DNA of 64,000 nucleotides from Candidula unifasciata (lineage: Eukaryota > Mollusca > Gastropoda > Stylommatophora > Geomitridae), in the NCBI GenBank assembly GCA_905116865.2, contig CAJHNH020007667.1, positions 528,501-592,500 on the forward strand, read 5' to 3'. Each line of letters opens with the position of its first letter. Position 1 is the first letter of the stretch. The notes under the pieces were generated by a model. That model made no database searches. It worked only from the letters and a program-made list of their open reading frames with translations, and was not told the origin of the DNA. Made by a program: the position numbers and the translations under genes. Below, in pieces: positions 1 through 13,100 of the stretch.

Positions 1-784
1 CACAATGTGAAACCCTGTAACTACAATAATTACTCATAGAAGTTCTGTGAAACATGTACAGATATAAGCTTTATAATGAAGTCTGCAGGTAACTGCAACT
101 CAGAGCTGGAAGCATACTTTTATATTATTATCATTTGTTTTGTTGTTGTTGTTGCAGAACCTAACAGTTGTAATTTGTCTAAACTCATTTCAAATTATGA
201 ATGAATATTTAGCTTAAAACTGAAATTTTAAAATCAGAATCTGAATTGCAATATTTAGAGACTCTTATTATTGCTTCTGAGGCCCCATTTTGGCAAAAAA
301 AGAGACTCACTTCCCCCTAGCAGGCATATCATGTATGGTGACTAATTAAGGGTCTGTGACACAGGGAGGTATTGGGCCCAAAAATGCAGAGATATCACAG
401 CTTAGTTGTAAACCTCGATGTCCCAATATCTGTTCCTAGGGTGAATATAGAAGTAGAAAAGAAGAACACTAAAGGAGGAGGTGGTGGATGAAAAATAAGA
501 AGGAGAAGAGGAAGAGCAGGATGAGGAATAATAATAATAATTCAGGGACAAAGTGAGAGTAAAGCTGCAATATTTCGAGTGTAGTTTTATGTTTATGTTT
601 TAAACACATGAAAATTATTATGTAGGAAACAATGTACTGAAAAAGAAAATATTGAGCTGCATGGCGTGAGTTTATTGGGATCCGTGTTTACTTGAGGTGA
701 AAAAAAAAAAAGGAAAGAGCGGGTGCAGAAGGTAGCAGATATAAGAATAAGAAAACTGCAAAACTGCCAATTACTGCCTTTATT
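1..784. other. Non-coding stretch, probable intron of the acyl-CoA synthetase gene
   Basis: I see no coding exon here. Candidate splice acceptors, such as a T-rich run ending in CAG near 155, are followed by stops in the frames that would be needed. The stretch contains purine-rich AT sequence (470-545). Positions 290-460 resemble 28830-28980 weakly and may be an old repeat. The earlier exons of the gene that resumes at 1033 must lie left of the window. Confidence 0.5.
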
Positions 785-980
785 TTACCACTTTTGCCAT
801 ATAGGCAGGGGGTCTTTGAGCCTGAAGATTTACAGCAGCATGGCTAGTGCTGTCGCCACAGCTGTGCAGGTGAGCATTTTATTTTGCCTCTGATAGAAAA
901 AGGTCCCCAGCATTACCAAGGATTTGAACCCGGGTCTCCCACTTAAGAGCCCAACCTTCCAACTGTTCGGCCGAATAAGA
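785..980 (-). mobile_element. tRNA-derived SINE, family E, minus orientation
   Basis: Reading the minus strand, a tRNA-like head ends near 972-910 with a B-box-like segment (complement of 'ggatttgaacccgggt'). It is followed by a body that contains the complement of 'catggctagtgctgtcgcca'. The same body recurs at 51243-51430 (minus) and 55190-55395 (plus), which defines a dispersed family. It lies only about 50 bp upstream of the exon at 1033. Exact ends and target duplication were not resolved. Confidence 0.65.
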
Positions 981-1032
981 AAACACAAAATTACATTTTA
1001 TTTTCTCCAAATTTTGTTTTTATGTCTTATAG

Positions 1033-1148
1033 GAGAATTAGCCATGCAACTGAATCACTGTGGAGCTGTGATATTGGTAGCAGCATCTGGATTAACAGCA
1101 ACTGCCACTGAAGCACTGGCAAATACTGAGTTTCCTAACCAAGTTAAG
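1033..1148 (+). CDS. Acyl-CoA synthetase exon (first in window)
   Basis: Acceptor TATAG at 1028-1032, donor GTCAGT from 1149. The exon enters with the last two bases of a glycine codon and leaves in phase 0. It encodes [20 protein letters not shown] and onward to NQVK. This corresponds to the N-terminal-domain segment of 4CL-like enzymes that precedes the ATP loop (in family members ELxxQLxDSGA). It joins directly to [10 protein letters not shown] of the next exon, a typical family sequence. Confidence 0.8.
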
Positions 1149-4100
1149 GTCAGTATTTCCTTATCAGTTATTCATACAAACACTTACATGTATATTTTTA
1201 TGAAATCTGCATTAGCATGTGTGGATACATACATCTTTAGCCTTTAATACCCATTTTATTTTTTCAGCTGGACCCCTCTTCCAGTATCTCCCATAGCTCA
1301 TCTGTTCAGCCAAGTCTCTTTGTTTATTGCTCTTATAAGTGTTTTGCTGTCTGCAGGGTTGTCGCTGTAGGTGGTTATTCTTGTGTTGCTCCTTTCTTTG
1401 CCATTCTGTCAGCTCTGCGATTACCTTATGTGCCGGAGTGGCCTGGAATCCACTGCATCACTATTCTGATGTTGTTTGAGGTAATGAGCTGATCAGCTTT
1501 CAGAATTATTGTGGCTATGTCAGTTCTGCAGCATTCACTGCCCTCCAGAACTTGAAGAGTAGACATTGAATCTGTGAAGATGACACTATTTTGGGCCTTT
1601 TAAGGGGAAACATCCATTACAGTCTTTAAGTGGTATACTGCTGTTTCCAGTGCAATTTTTTCGGCTTCATAATTTGAGCAGAATTCCCCGCATGCATCAA
1701 AAATCTCTCCAACAGATCCATCAGGATAACCTATGTAGATTCCGTAACCTGCTTTAATGGTAGCTTTGAATGCAGATCCATCAGTATAAACATTTATCCA
1801 TTCTTTGGCGTAAGAATCAGTGGCCCTTAGCGAAAAGTTCATAAGGGCGATTGCGTCGGGCTTTTTGGTTTCTTTGTCTACCAATTTCATTTGGACTTCT
1901 AGAGCTTTAAAGCGAGCATGTGATGGTAGGTTTCTTGCAACTTTCTGAATGCCTTGACGTCTTTCTGGGAGGTGGTATCTGTCTTGTTTTTCATGTACAG
2001 AATGTAAAACCGATTTGTGCTTTATTCTTTGTTTGTATTCCCAGTTTTCTACAAGGTGTCTATTAGGATGATTACGATTCTTTCTAACGCATCTTTCATA
2101 AATTTCTAAAGTGGCTTTTTCTCTCCGCAACTCGAGGGGTTCCACATATATATGGATTTCACATGCAGCAGTTAGAGTAGACCGCAAAGCTCTGCTGATT
2201 AATCAGCGGTCATTATTTTGTACTCTGTCAAGAGTCTCTAGGTTAGTTTTGGAGCAGGTTGTAAGCAGTCAGTTGTTATACTTTATTACGGAGCGAACAT
2301 ATCCAAGATAAAAGCCCCTCAGAGTTTCCTTGTCTGATCTCCTAGCTGTACCTGCATGTCTTTTCAATAACTGTAACCGCCTCAATGCCTTATTCCTGAC
2401 GTTTTCAATATGGTTCTTGAGGCTGAGCTGCCATTCAAGTGTATGTCCAAGGTATGTAGGATGCTCTTCTTTCATCACTTGGTGTCTGTCTAGCCTCAGG
2501 TTAAAATTCTTCGATGCTACTTGATGGCTTTTGGTAAAGATTGTCTAGACCCTCTTTGTGTAGTTAACCTTGAGTATCCATCTTTGGCAGTACTTATGCA
2601 GTCTAAGGTCTCCATTTAGTCTTTGGGCTCCGCTTTCTACATTTTCATGACTCTGCCATATTGCTAGATCATCAGTGTACAAGGCTTTTTCGGCCTTGAT
2701 TTGTTCTGGCAAGTCATTGATAAAGATTAAAAATAGTGTACATAGCTTTGTGGCAAGGCCTCCTCCAAACTGTTGAGATTGCTTTGTGTATCTTAGCCTG
2801 GACTGTTCTATCTATCAGAAAGTATTTCACCCAGTCATACAATCTGCCATGTATTCCTATGCTCATCATCTTCATCAGGAGACCTTTTCTCCATACTCTG
2901 TCATAGACCTGCTGGAGGTCGACAAAGATGGCCACTGTATGCTTCTTATTCTGGAAGCTGTCATGTATTCTTTGTGTCAGTCTGAACAGCTGGTCTTCTG
3001 TGCAGCTGTTTGTTGGTTCTGAAGCCTGCCTGTTCATGGTATAGAACACCAGAACTCTCTAAGAACCAATATAAGCGCCTGTTTATCATTCTTTCTGCAA
3101 CTTTGCCCAAACATGATGGTAAGGATATCAGCGGTAGCTTTTGGGGTCATCTAGAGGCTTTTAAGTATGGGGACAATATATGCATTCCTCTATGCCTTTG
3201 AAAGTTTGCTTGATCTCCATGTCTTATTAATTACCCCGAGAACTACTTCTCCCCTAGACCAGCCAAGATCAAGCAGCATTTTGTTGTGGATCTTATCTGG
3301 ACCTGGGAATTTTCTAGGTTTTAATTCTCTCAGGGCTTGTTCTAAATTGTCCATGCTAAATTCCTCTTCAAAAAGGGAGTCGCTGGCTGTTGGAGCTCTC
3401 TCTTGTTTCTTCAATTGAGAGAGCTGTGTTCTATCCAATTATGTGAGTTTACCTGCACTGTTAACCAAGGCAAAATAATGATTGAAATGTTTCTGCTTTC
3501 TTCTTGTCTTCAGTGGTCGTCTTACTCCCATCTGTCACTGGTTTTGGGTTCACCCTACTACTTTCTCTGGAGTTACTTGCATTGCAGTTACTCATAATGT
3601 TATAAGTGGCCGATGTTGCTCGTCCTAGTCAGTTTACCTTAAGTACACTGGCAGAGAACCAGGTATTGGAACCAATAAATATTTCGCAAGACTCAGCTGT
3701 GTGACATTTCAAACATTTATTGTTTCATGCTCAAGATGTTCAATTATCAGTCACTTCACCTGAGAAGATTGCAGTTGACGAGAGCCTGACAGAGTCATTG
3801 CAACCAGTCAATGACATCTTTGAATTAAAAAAAAACAGAAATGTATTCCTGCTGCCATTAATCATTAATGTTTGTCTGAGCTTGTTTCAAAACATTTAAA
3901 CTAAAAAATAGACTAAAATAGACTGTTATGTTGGTTTATCTTCATGAAATACTAGGCACTGCCCATCTGATAGAAATCATTATCATTAAATGTTATGACT
4001 CTGGGAAGGCTAATCCGGATAACAAATGCCTGATGAAGACAGATGTGTCCACTAAAAGGTGTAAATATGACACCTATGCTGTAAACAGGCATACCACATT

Positions 4101-7100
4101 TATGGCAATCAGACACATGATGATAAAGAAGAAGAAGAAGAACAAGTTATGTTTTGAGTATTTTTCATAACATTTAGACAACTATGTTAGCTGAGTTATG
4201 ATTTATGAGTTGGAATATGAAAGTCAAGATATCAGCCATGTTTGCTGAGTTATGAGTTATGATTTATGAGTTGGAATTTGAGAGTCAAGATATCAGCCCT
4301 GTTTGCTGAGTTATGAATTATGATTTATGAGTTGGAATATGAGAGTTGAGATATCATCCATGTTTGCTAAGTTATGAGTTATGATTTATGAGTTGGGCTA
4401 TCTTCGTGGCACTTCGGAAACCAACCACCCTTGCTGTCCATGGCAGTGTATTATAAGATAATAAATGGTTCAGGTCTCAATTATTTTTTGATTTGATGAT
4501 TGCAGGATCTGTTTGTCTTTGGGGAAGCTCCTGGCTTTCAACCGTTTCAGAAGTTATTGGATGATGATGGCTCATTATTTCCTGAAGTGAAGATCAACCC
4601 ACTGGAGGATGTGTACATTCTCCCTTACTCCAGTGGAACCACAGGACTTCCCAAAGGTGTCATGCTCACCCACTACAACTGTCTGGCGGACTGTATGCAA
4701 ATTATGTAGGTGAAACAAAATGGCTGTATAATATGTCATAGTAGATTTGTTGCATACACACTTATTGTTGTAACATAAAATATGAACATTTTTATGAAAA
4801 ACATTACATTGATGAAATGTTACTCTAAATTCATCACAGCTGGTACAGTAGTTAGTGCACTTGCTCATTAATGCAGTAATTTGGGATCAATTCCCAGCAG
4901 ATGTAAAAAAATTTTCTATAATTATGACTCTGGTCTCAAATTAGCCTCATAAAATTGGTAGTACCTGACAATTTTCCTAGAATTGTTTTTGAAGGAAAAG
5001 TATCAGCTGGGTTGTCCTGGGTAAAGATTCAACATCAAAGCATTCAGGACAAGCCCATGTCAGCTCCGACTTCCTCCTAACCATTTGGTTAAATACTCAT
5101 TTTGCCTTTCTCCTGAGTCTTGAGTTGCACCCAGAACCTACAGACACTTCCGGCTGCAACATTCTCTCCAGGTACAGGTTTTCAGTATCTTCTATTATAT
5201 TTTTTGCCTTGTTTTGTGCAGTTGCAGTACACCCCCAAGTGGGACCAATCCAGCCAACCTATCTGCATGATTATTCCCAAACACACCTGAATTGCTCAGG
5301 CAAAATATCAGTGTGACTCTTTCTACCTGCAACCTCTGTTGATGTGACCCATTCTATTTGAAGAAAACCTATCTCTGCGTTCCTGAGCATGCTTTGCAAA
5401 TCCAATACTGTGATAATATATTTGGCTGAGATTTTCTCCACCCATCCCAGTGCAGCAGTTACTGCCTCAGCCTCTATTTTTATGGACGTGGTTATGTCAT
5501 ATGCCAAGCTCTCTTCCCGCTTTCACAATTAAGTCCCATCCACTCTTTCTACCCCTGACAGGGATTTATTGCATATTTTTCATTTTATAAAGTGCAAGTC
5601 ATCAAATATTCACCAGAAACTTTAAATTCAATTTTGTGGACAGTTCTTATCATTAAATTTTTTAAATCCACTGTGTACTATGGAAGAAAAGTAGTAAGCA
5701 TAATAGCCTTGTCACAACACCGACACACTGGGATAGATCAGTCAGTAGTCAATGCTTGATCAAAGGACCACAATAGTACAATAAGCCACAGCTGTGCCAC
5801 CCATCGAGCAAAGGACCACAATAGTAAGACAAGCCACAGCTGTGCCACCCATCGAGCAAAGGACCACAATAGTAAGACAAGCCACAGCTGTGCCACCTAT
5901 CGAGCAAAGGACCACAATAGTAAGACAAGCCACAGCTGTGCCACCCATCAAGCAAAGGACCACAATAGCAAGACAAGCCACAGCTGTGCTACCTATCGAG
6001 CAAAGGACCACAATAGTAAGACAAGCCACAGCTGTGCCACCCATCAAGCAAAGGACCACAATAGTAAGACAAGCCACAGCTGTGCCACCCATCGAGCAAA
6101 GGACCACAAACTGTATCTCCTTATGACAATTAGCGGCAGAAGGGGAGCTGATAATGATTTCCTTGCAAATATTTCACTTAAGATTCACTGATATCTTTTC
6201 AGAAATAGCGCACCAGTGACCCCAGAAGATCGCTGTTTAGGTCTGCTACCACTGTATCACATTTATGGCATGATTGTAGTCCAGTTCACAGTTCTCCTGG
6301 GTGGGGCTACAATCTCATATCTGCCCAAATTTGAGCCAGAGATATTTCTCAGATGTTTACAGGAGAGAAAAGTAAGTTTGGTATAACATGTGCATTAGTT
6401 ATTCAAATATTACGTTTACTTTTATAAATAAAAAAAAAATGTTTTGTTTATCTTATCCAAGCCTGAAGACTTGAGACCTATTGTTACAAGGAGCCACTAA
6501 CTGATTATCAGTCTAACTGAAACAAGTGCCAGATAACTTGTTAAACCTTATGCATCTCAGAGTATGTACTTGGTCTTTATTTTGCTTACTTTTACTGGAC
6601 TCACAAGGTTGGGTCTACTCAAGGCCCAGATAAAGAAGTGTGACGTTACGGCCCACTCCCTTGGAAAGTACAACACTTTTAGTGTGACGTCCCGGGTCGT
6701 GGGTTCTCTAGATTTGGGTTTAAATGATTTATATGTGGAGTAGGGAATTTCCTCTCAACACATCCCCTCCACCAGATTAACTGAACTATTATCTGGGCTA
6801 TGTTGCTCTCAGACAAAGTCCTGGATATCCAAGAAAACAGCCATATTGGCTCGTTATTTATATTTAACTTTAGCTGAACTTGGTACCCACAAGAGAAAGA
6901 AATGGGTTTTAGATGTCTATATATTATTATCTTGAATGATTCACTAGACACGGCAGTTGACCCAATCCGTCGACCTTCTCTTGGTAAAGAAATTTTATTA
7001 TTTAATGAGCTCCCACCAAATGCTATTCTATCTTAACAGTTTAATTAAACGTGTAAGAACAGACACATTTGGAATTACAAAAACTGATGCAGGATAAGAC

Positions 7101-10100
7101 CATATATTTGATTTATTAACCTAGCAATCAGAGTATGACATTAGTCATCATTATTGTTATAATAGATAGTGATGGTATGGTGATAATGAGATGCTTCAGC
7201 TAGATAACTGAGCACCTAAGATTCGACTGAATGATAATGGTGGTGTTTAGTTACATAAATACATGTTACATAACTTTAGAAAGTGGAACCTCTGAGAGTC
7301 CTCGTGTTGAGTCCCTTCTTAGCTGTTCCCATCTTTCCGCCAAGTTCTCCTGGTCCTTCCACCTGGTTCCCTGGTTCCCACCTGTTTCCCAGCTGGCCGA
7401 GTTCTAACACAATTTAGTCTCGTGACCGTGATGACCCTCTATTTCTTTTTTGTAGAAAAGACTGATCCTCACCCACATGGGAGCTGGAAACTTCCAGCTA
7501 TCGCCAAACTAGAATCAAACCATTATAATTACCTCTAAGGTCGACCTGTTTGTTGCCTGTCACAGCGATTATGACAGAAATTCCAGGGCTTGTCTTATTA
7601 ATACCTCTATCTGTCTGCAAGGGTAAACTCCACCCTCTACTAGGTTCTACCCAACCCTCAAGGAGATGACCTAAGCCCCGCCTCTGAGGTACCTAGCAGA
7701 TCAACCTAGCTATCAATGGGCCTGTCACTCACAGTGAACGGCCTACAGTACGACGTTGACCAAGATTAAACATTCCTAATTGCCAAACATCTGCTCTCTG
7801 GAGAATTTCACTATCATGTGTGAAAACTTCAGACGCTGGACGCCAGCCTGTCTAGAAATGTCTACCGGACCACTTAATTCCCCTGATCTATCCTGTTCAA
7901 AAGGAGCACCTCAGTGTGTGTTATGTAACTTTTTATGACACTAAAGCCGGGTTCAGGGGAGCTAATCAGGTGTGATACGAAGCTATCTCCCCCTTTACTC
8001 GCCTCTACAGACTGGGCAGGAGATAATTATATGACATGGGCATGAGAAAGGAATTCCTAGCCAAGGTAATATTACCTAAAGCAAGGTTGCTTTGTCTGGC
8101 TAGAGATTGGAAACACAGTTTAAACAATTCTCAAATCCCTTGTAGTGGTTTTAGAACTATTTTAGGCTCAGTGTCTATTGCTTTTAATTCTTTGTCCTAC
8201 TCTGAAAATAAGAAATTATTAAACACAATATAACTTCTGAGACCACTGAGGTCATTTCGTGACATATTTTTTTTTTTTTTTTCAACAGTTGACAATCATA
8301 CATTGTAATAGGTATAAAATTCTAGTAGGTGATTGGCACACACACACAAAAAACAGTTTTCTTCCTCGGTGAGGAGTTAGCTTTGGATGGCAGATTCAGG
8401 CTCGTGGGGCAACACAGTCACCTGATGTATCTTTAGGTGAAGTCCTTGGTGCTTCGGTCTACCGAGACTGAAGACTTGAGACCCATTGTTACAAGGAGCC
8501 ACTAACTGATTATCAGTCTAACTGAAACAAGTGCCAGATAACTTGTTAAACCTTATGCATCTCAGAGTATGAACTTGGGTCTTTATTTTGCTTACTTTTA
8601 CTGGACTCACAAGGTTGGGTCTACTCAAGGCCCAGATAAAGAAGTAATTTGCATGATTACCAGAGATAAAAATGTCACACCGCTAGATTACTGAGAGCTG
8701 CCATGATGTAGCGGCTTACCGCTCACCTGCAAATCAGAAAGTCATTACTTTTTTTTCAGAAATGACCCTGGCTTTTAGATCGACCAGCCTTGAGTGGGTA
8801 CCAGAAAATAGTCCTGGGAAATAAAGGTGGCTTGCGTGATGTTGACCACATCACCCACAGAGTGCCAATCGGTCTATGAAATGTAGGTGTAGCCCTATAT
8901 GCCCAATATACTTGAAGGTGTGGAAAGGTGTCCTTTATCACGGCACCTGTATAATTGTTTTTGTGGATATTTGTGTCTCAGAAATTAAAAATAAATTAGA
9001 TTACACACTGTAATGAGACAGAAGATTATTTCAAATGCATTTCAAACAGATAACATTTGCTCACTTGGTACCTCCAATAATTGTGTTTCTGGCAAAACAT
9101 CCACTTGTGTCCAAATATGATCTGACATCACTGAGGAAAGTCATTTGTGGTGCGGCACCACTGGGTGTTGAAATCTCAAATGAATTTCTACAAAGATTCA
9201 GCAATCGTGTGAAGCTCAACCAAGGTTTGCATTTGTTTTCTAATATTTATTACCGTTAAAGACTATTTAATGTTAAAGAAATTATTAGTCACAATGTCAG
9301 TGCAAAAACATCTTTTAAAAGCTTTAAAAAAAATATGGAAATCTAAATTATATTGTCTCAAAGTTTAGTTATTTATATTAAATGACCTCATTGTGATGAA
9401 AACAAGAAAAGATCTACTGCCACTCTAATAATAATGTTGTAATAGACATTTAAGTCAGAGTGCACCTGCCCAAGTGGCAGGGAACAAAACTCTGCACATA
9501 AATAAGCCAGTAAAATGCATGTACATACACAACTCAGGCACTGGCACAAAGCCTAAGTTTAAATAAAGGAACAACCAAGACTTTCTGCCAGAGCTTACAG
9601 CCAGTGAACATAGAAGAAGAATAAGTATTTTTAATTGTATTATTTCAGTTTTAACATGTCATTTAAAGTTAAAGAACTACCAAAGATATGGAATGAAAGG
9701 TAAATGCATTTGAAAAACAAATGCCTGAATGTATTGATGGATATCTGTACTGAGTCACAGTTGATTGTAATATTTTCCAGTGACACTGACAAATAATAAT
9801 ATTCTGTTCATTGAACATTAGATCTTCATCATCATCAACTTGTTGTGCCACATTTACATCGTATATGGCTTGCAGTTAATCCTCCACTCAGTTCTATTCT
9901 GTGCATGTTTAAAAAAATACAGAAATAAATCCAACGCTGTTGGCAGCTCTTATCTGCTTTTGTCATCGGGTTTCTCTTGAATATCTTCATTTCTTCAGTC
10001 TTCTTGTTTCCCACCTAAACAATAAACAAGAGACTGATATAAAATAGTTGATACTCACCTGGACCACTTCACAATTTTGTGGGAAAAAACCCGAAAATAA

Positions 10101-13100
10101 ATATTTGATTCTGACACCAGCATTTTCACTTTATTACCAATTGTAGTGTGTAGCTGTCAGTTTAACAAGTGATTAATATTCTCAGTGTTTCCACACTAAT
10201 CTCCCCATTTGGTTAAACAGGTTATGGATTAACCGAGACAAGTCCTGTTGTAAATATTGACTTCACTTCCACACTTGGCTCAATTGGTCACTTGGTTTCG
10301 AACACGGAAGGGAAGGTAACAAATCATGAAAATTAATTTCTGCCTGAAAACTATCCTTGACTTCAGCTTTCTAATATACCAGTAAAGTGGTTGGAGACTC
10401 TTAGGCAGTCAGAGTTGACACATATCAGTTTCATATTTGTGCCAGGGCACACAGGTGTGCAAAGATATGAGTAAGCTGATAGGCTTACAGGTAAAGCTAA
10501 TGGACCAGACTGGTACACTGAATGCAGTACAAGAAATAAGACATTGTGTGAACCAAGTTATAACTGAATCTGCAGCCCTGACCAGACTGCAAGAACAACA
10601 TGTTAAAAGGAGTGCCGCCAGACAAAAGCACTATGCAGGAATCCAAAGAAGAAAAAGTAGACAAGAGATGCGGTGTCATCAGCAGCTAGACGCTGTGGGA
10701 TTTTTTTAGAAGGGGATCCATGCACTTGTGGACTGAATGGTTCAGTGCAATGGGGGTAATATAACTAAACAGAATTGGCAGTAAAGTTGCCCAGGTTTCA
10801 CGACTTAAAAAAAAGAAGTCATTTTGTTTCTGCTGGCATGTGGATAAACACAGCCTGTTAATACCTCAGCCTGTTAATACCTTCAGTTACAAGTATCTTG
10901 CAATGAGTTGTGCTATTTTTAAACTTGCTGAAAAATAAATTATTGTTACTTTACTTTTATGACAGGCAAAGTATGTTTTATTAATTCCAGATTATGCAAC
11001 ATGTATAAGCAGAAACAATATATTGTAAATCTAAGTTACCCAGATAAATCATGTGACTACAATGAACCTCCGGTGACTAGACAAACACGATGCATCAAAA
11101 GAAACTATTCTCATTACGGTTGGATTTATTCAGGTTTTTTAAAACTTTATTTTATGTTGATGTAACTGTGTAGTAGCGCACGTGACAAGATACAACCACA
11201 TATGCCTGGCAATAAATTGTGCAATGTATTGTTTGTGTCTGCATTATTTAAATTGGTTACGGGAAAACATTGTGTTGAACAACATGTTAATGTTATATGA
11301 GAAGTTTGTATTGCCATGTGATTATTTAAATTCAGGCTTAACGATCAACCAAAGGTTCTGTGCTCTTAAGTTGTTATGTCTGCTTCTGGTTTATGAGAGC
11401 TGGTTTCATTCGTTACATGGACTGTGTATATTTGTTCTATCATCATTAACTGACATGGGTTATGTGATTTCTCTAGATCTTGCAGTCTTAAACAGCATCT
11501 ATAAATTTGTATGGCTGTCACACTGCCATGCATTGATGAAACTCTGCCAGAAATCTTCTCTAATTGTTTTCCTCTGTCTCTCTGTCCATAGATATTTCCA
11601 GTTGTCACAAAAACAGATAAGATGGTATATTACCTCCTGATCCTGGGATAATGGATCAGATAGCTGGCATATTAGAGACATTAACATTCCCATGGAAGTT
11701 AAAATGTAAAAGCAAACAGCTGGCTGATTGGTGCTTCCAAGCAACATTTTTCCGTATCGAAATGGGCCCGGGAATGACATTTTATAGCAGTGGATGCCAT
11801 TAGGAGTCCATGTGAACTTCCTCCAGGAAGATAAATAAAATGTAACTGATTTAAATTAGAGATTAAGAAACAAAACTTACAAGACAAATAATAAAAAAGG
11901 AAATATCACTCTGCATAGAAATTTTAAAGCATAGTTTACAGCAAGCTGTGAGGCTCTGCAAAAGAAATTGAATCTCTATCAAGTTGGAAATATGAAAAGA
12001 AAAAAGAAAAAAGAAAGTTGGGAACCACTGCTTATAAAATGAATGAAATTGTGGTAGTGCATTGGCCTGCATGTTTGTTATCCTGGGCGTAATATGTTGA
12101 AATGAACTTTTAACATATTTTTTTTAATGATCTGGTTTCCCAGGTTGATTGTGCCTAAAGTGGGTACCAGTAAATGTTTTTGGGAAGTAAATGTGGCTGG
12201 TGTGATACGAACATCAGACTTCAAAATCCAATTAGTAAATGGAAATGTGGGGCTGGCAGCAAATGTTCTCTATATTCCTCAGTGTTGAAACAGAAAATAT
12301 GGCTGAATTGTTTAGTTGTAGTAACTTAGTATTATGATTTATATTTGCATGCATTGCATGTTGAATTGAGATCACAGCACTCGGGACACTCCCATAAGTG
12401 CTTCGTCCCCTTCTTCAGTAGCAAGCGAAGAATTTCAGTTACAATGTAACCAGTAACTGTCTGATTCTTTATCTGTATCGCCCTTTCCTTGGGTGTTGAG
12501 TGTCGGCCAGATCCCCTGGTAACTCCTCATTGCGCCATTATCCTCAGACCACAATGATCTATTTGTGCCTCCACAACATCAGGGCCCTGACAACATCTAG
12601 CTTGTCATACATCAGTTCACCACTAAGTGGTGAAGAACTCGCCAGTTTATCTGTCTGCTCATTTCCCAACACACCAGCATGACCTGGAGAAAATATCCAA
12701 AGATGTTAACTTCTTCTTCTTCTTCGCGTTCACCAGCTGTAAACTCTGGCGGAAGGTTCTGGTTGCTCGTCTACTACTGAACTGCAGTCCTGCTCCAGAA
12801 CCTGAGTGTTGCGTGTGCATCAGTTTTACAGATCTCATTCTCTTGAATACAGACTGTTGGTTCCTTGCCTCTCCGGCAGACGCACTCCGTCTTCAAAGGA
12901 AGCTCCCCAATTAGTTGACTCTTACAACATGCTTTTGGGGAGGCAGTGGGTCTATTCTTGTTTTCCCCACAATGGGGCCCGGAACCCACACAGGGGAGAT
13001 GTTAACTATATATGGAACCTTTGCATGCCACTTTGCACAGAGCATGCCTGTCTCCACCTTTCATCAACTACTCTGTGAGACAGTTTCACTTATGAAATGT

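Noticed and set aside
4706..4709. Extending the exon at 4506 to its stop at 4709 as an intronless protein end
   Set aside because: The GTAGGT donor at 4706 and the matching acceptor phase at 6203 continue the enzyme exactly; the TAG lies within the donor.
10437..10709. 90-codon ORF in an intron
   Set aside because: No recognisable domain, not flanked by usable in-frame splice sites, and the gene reads through correctly without it.
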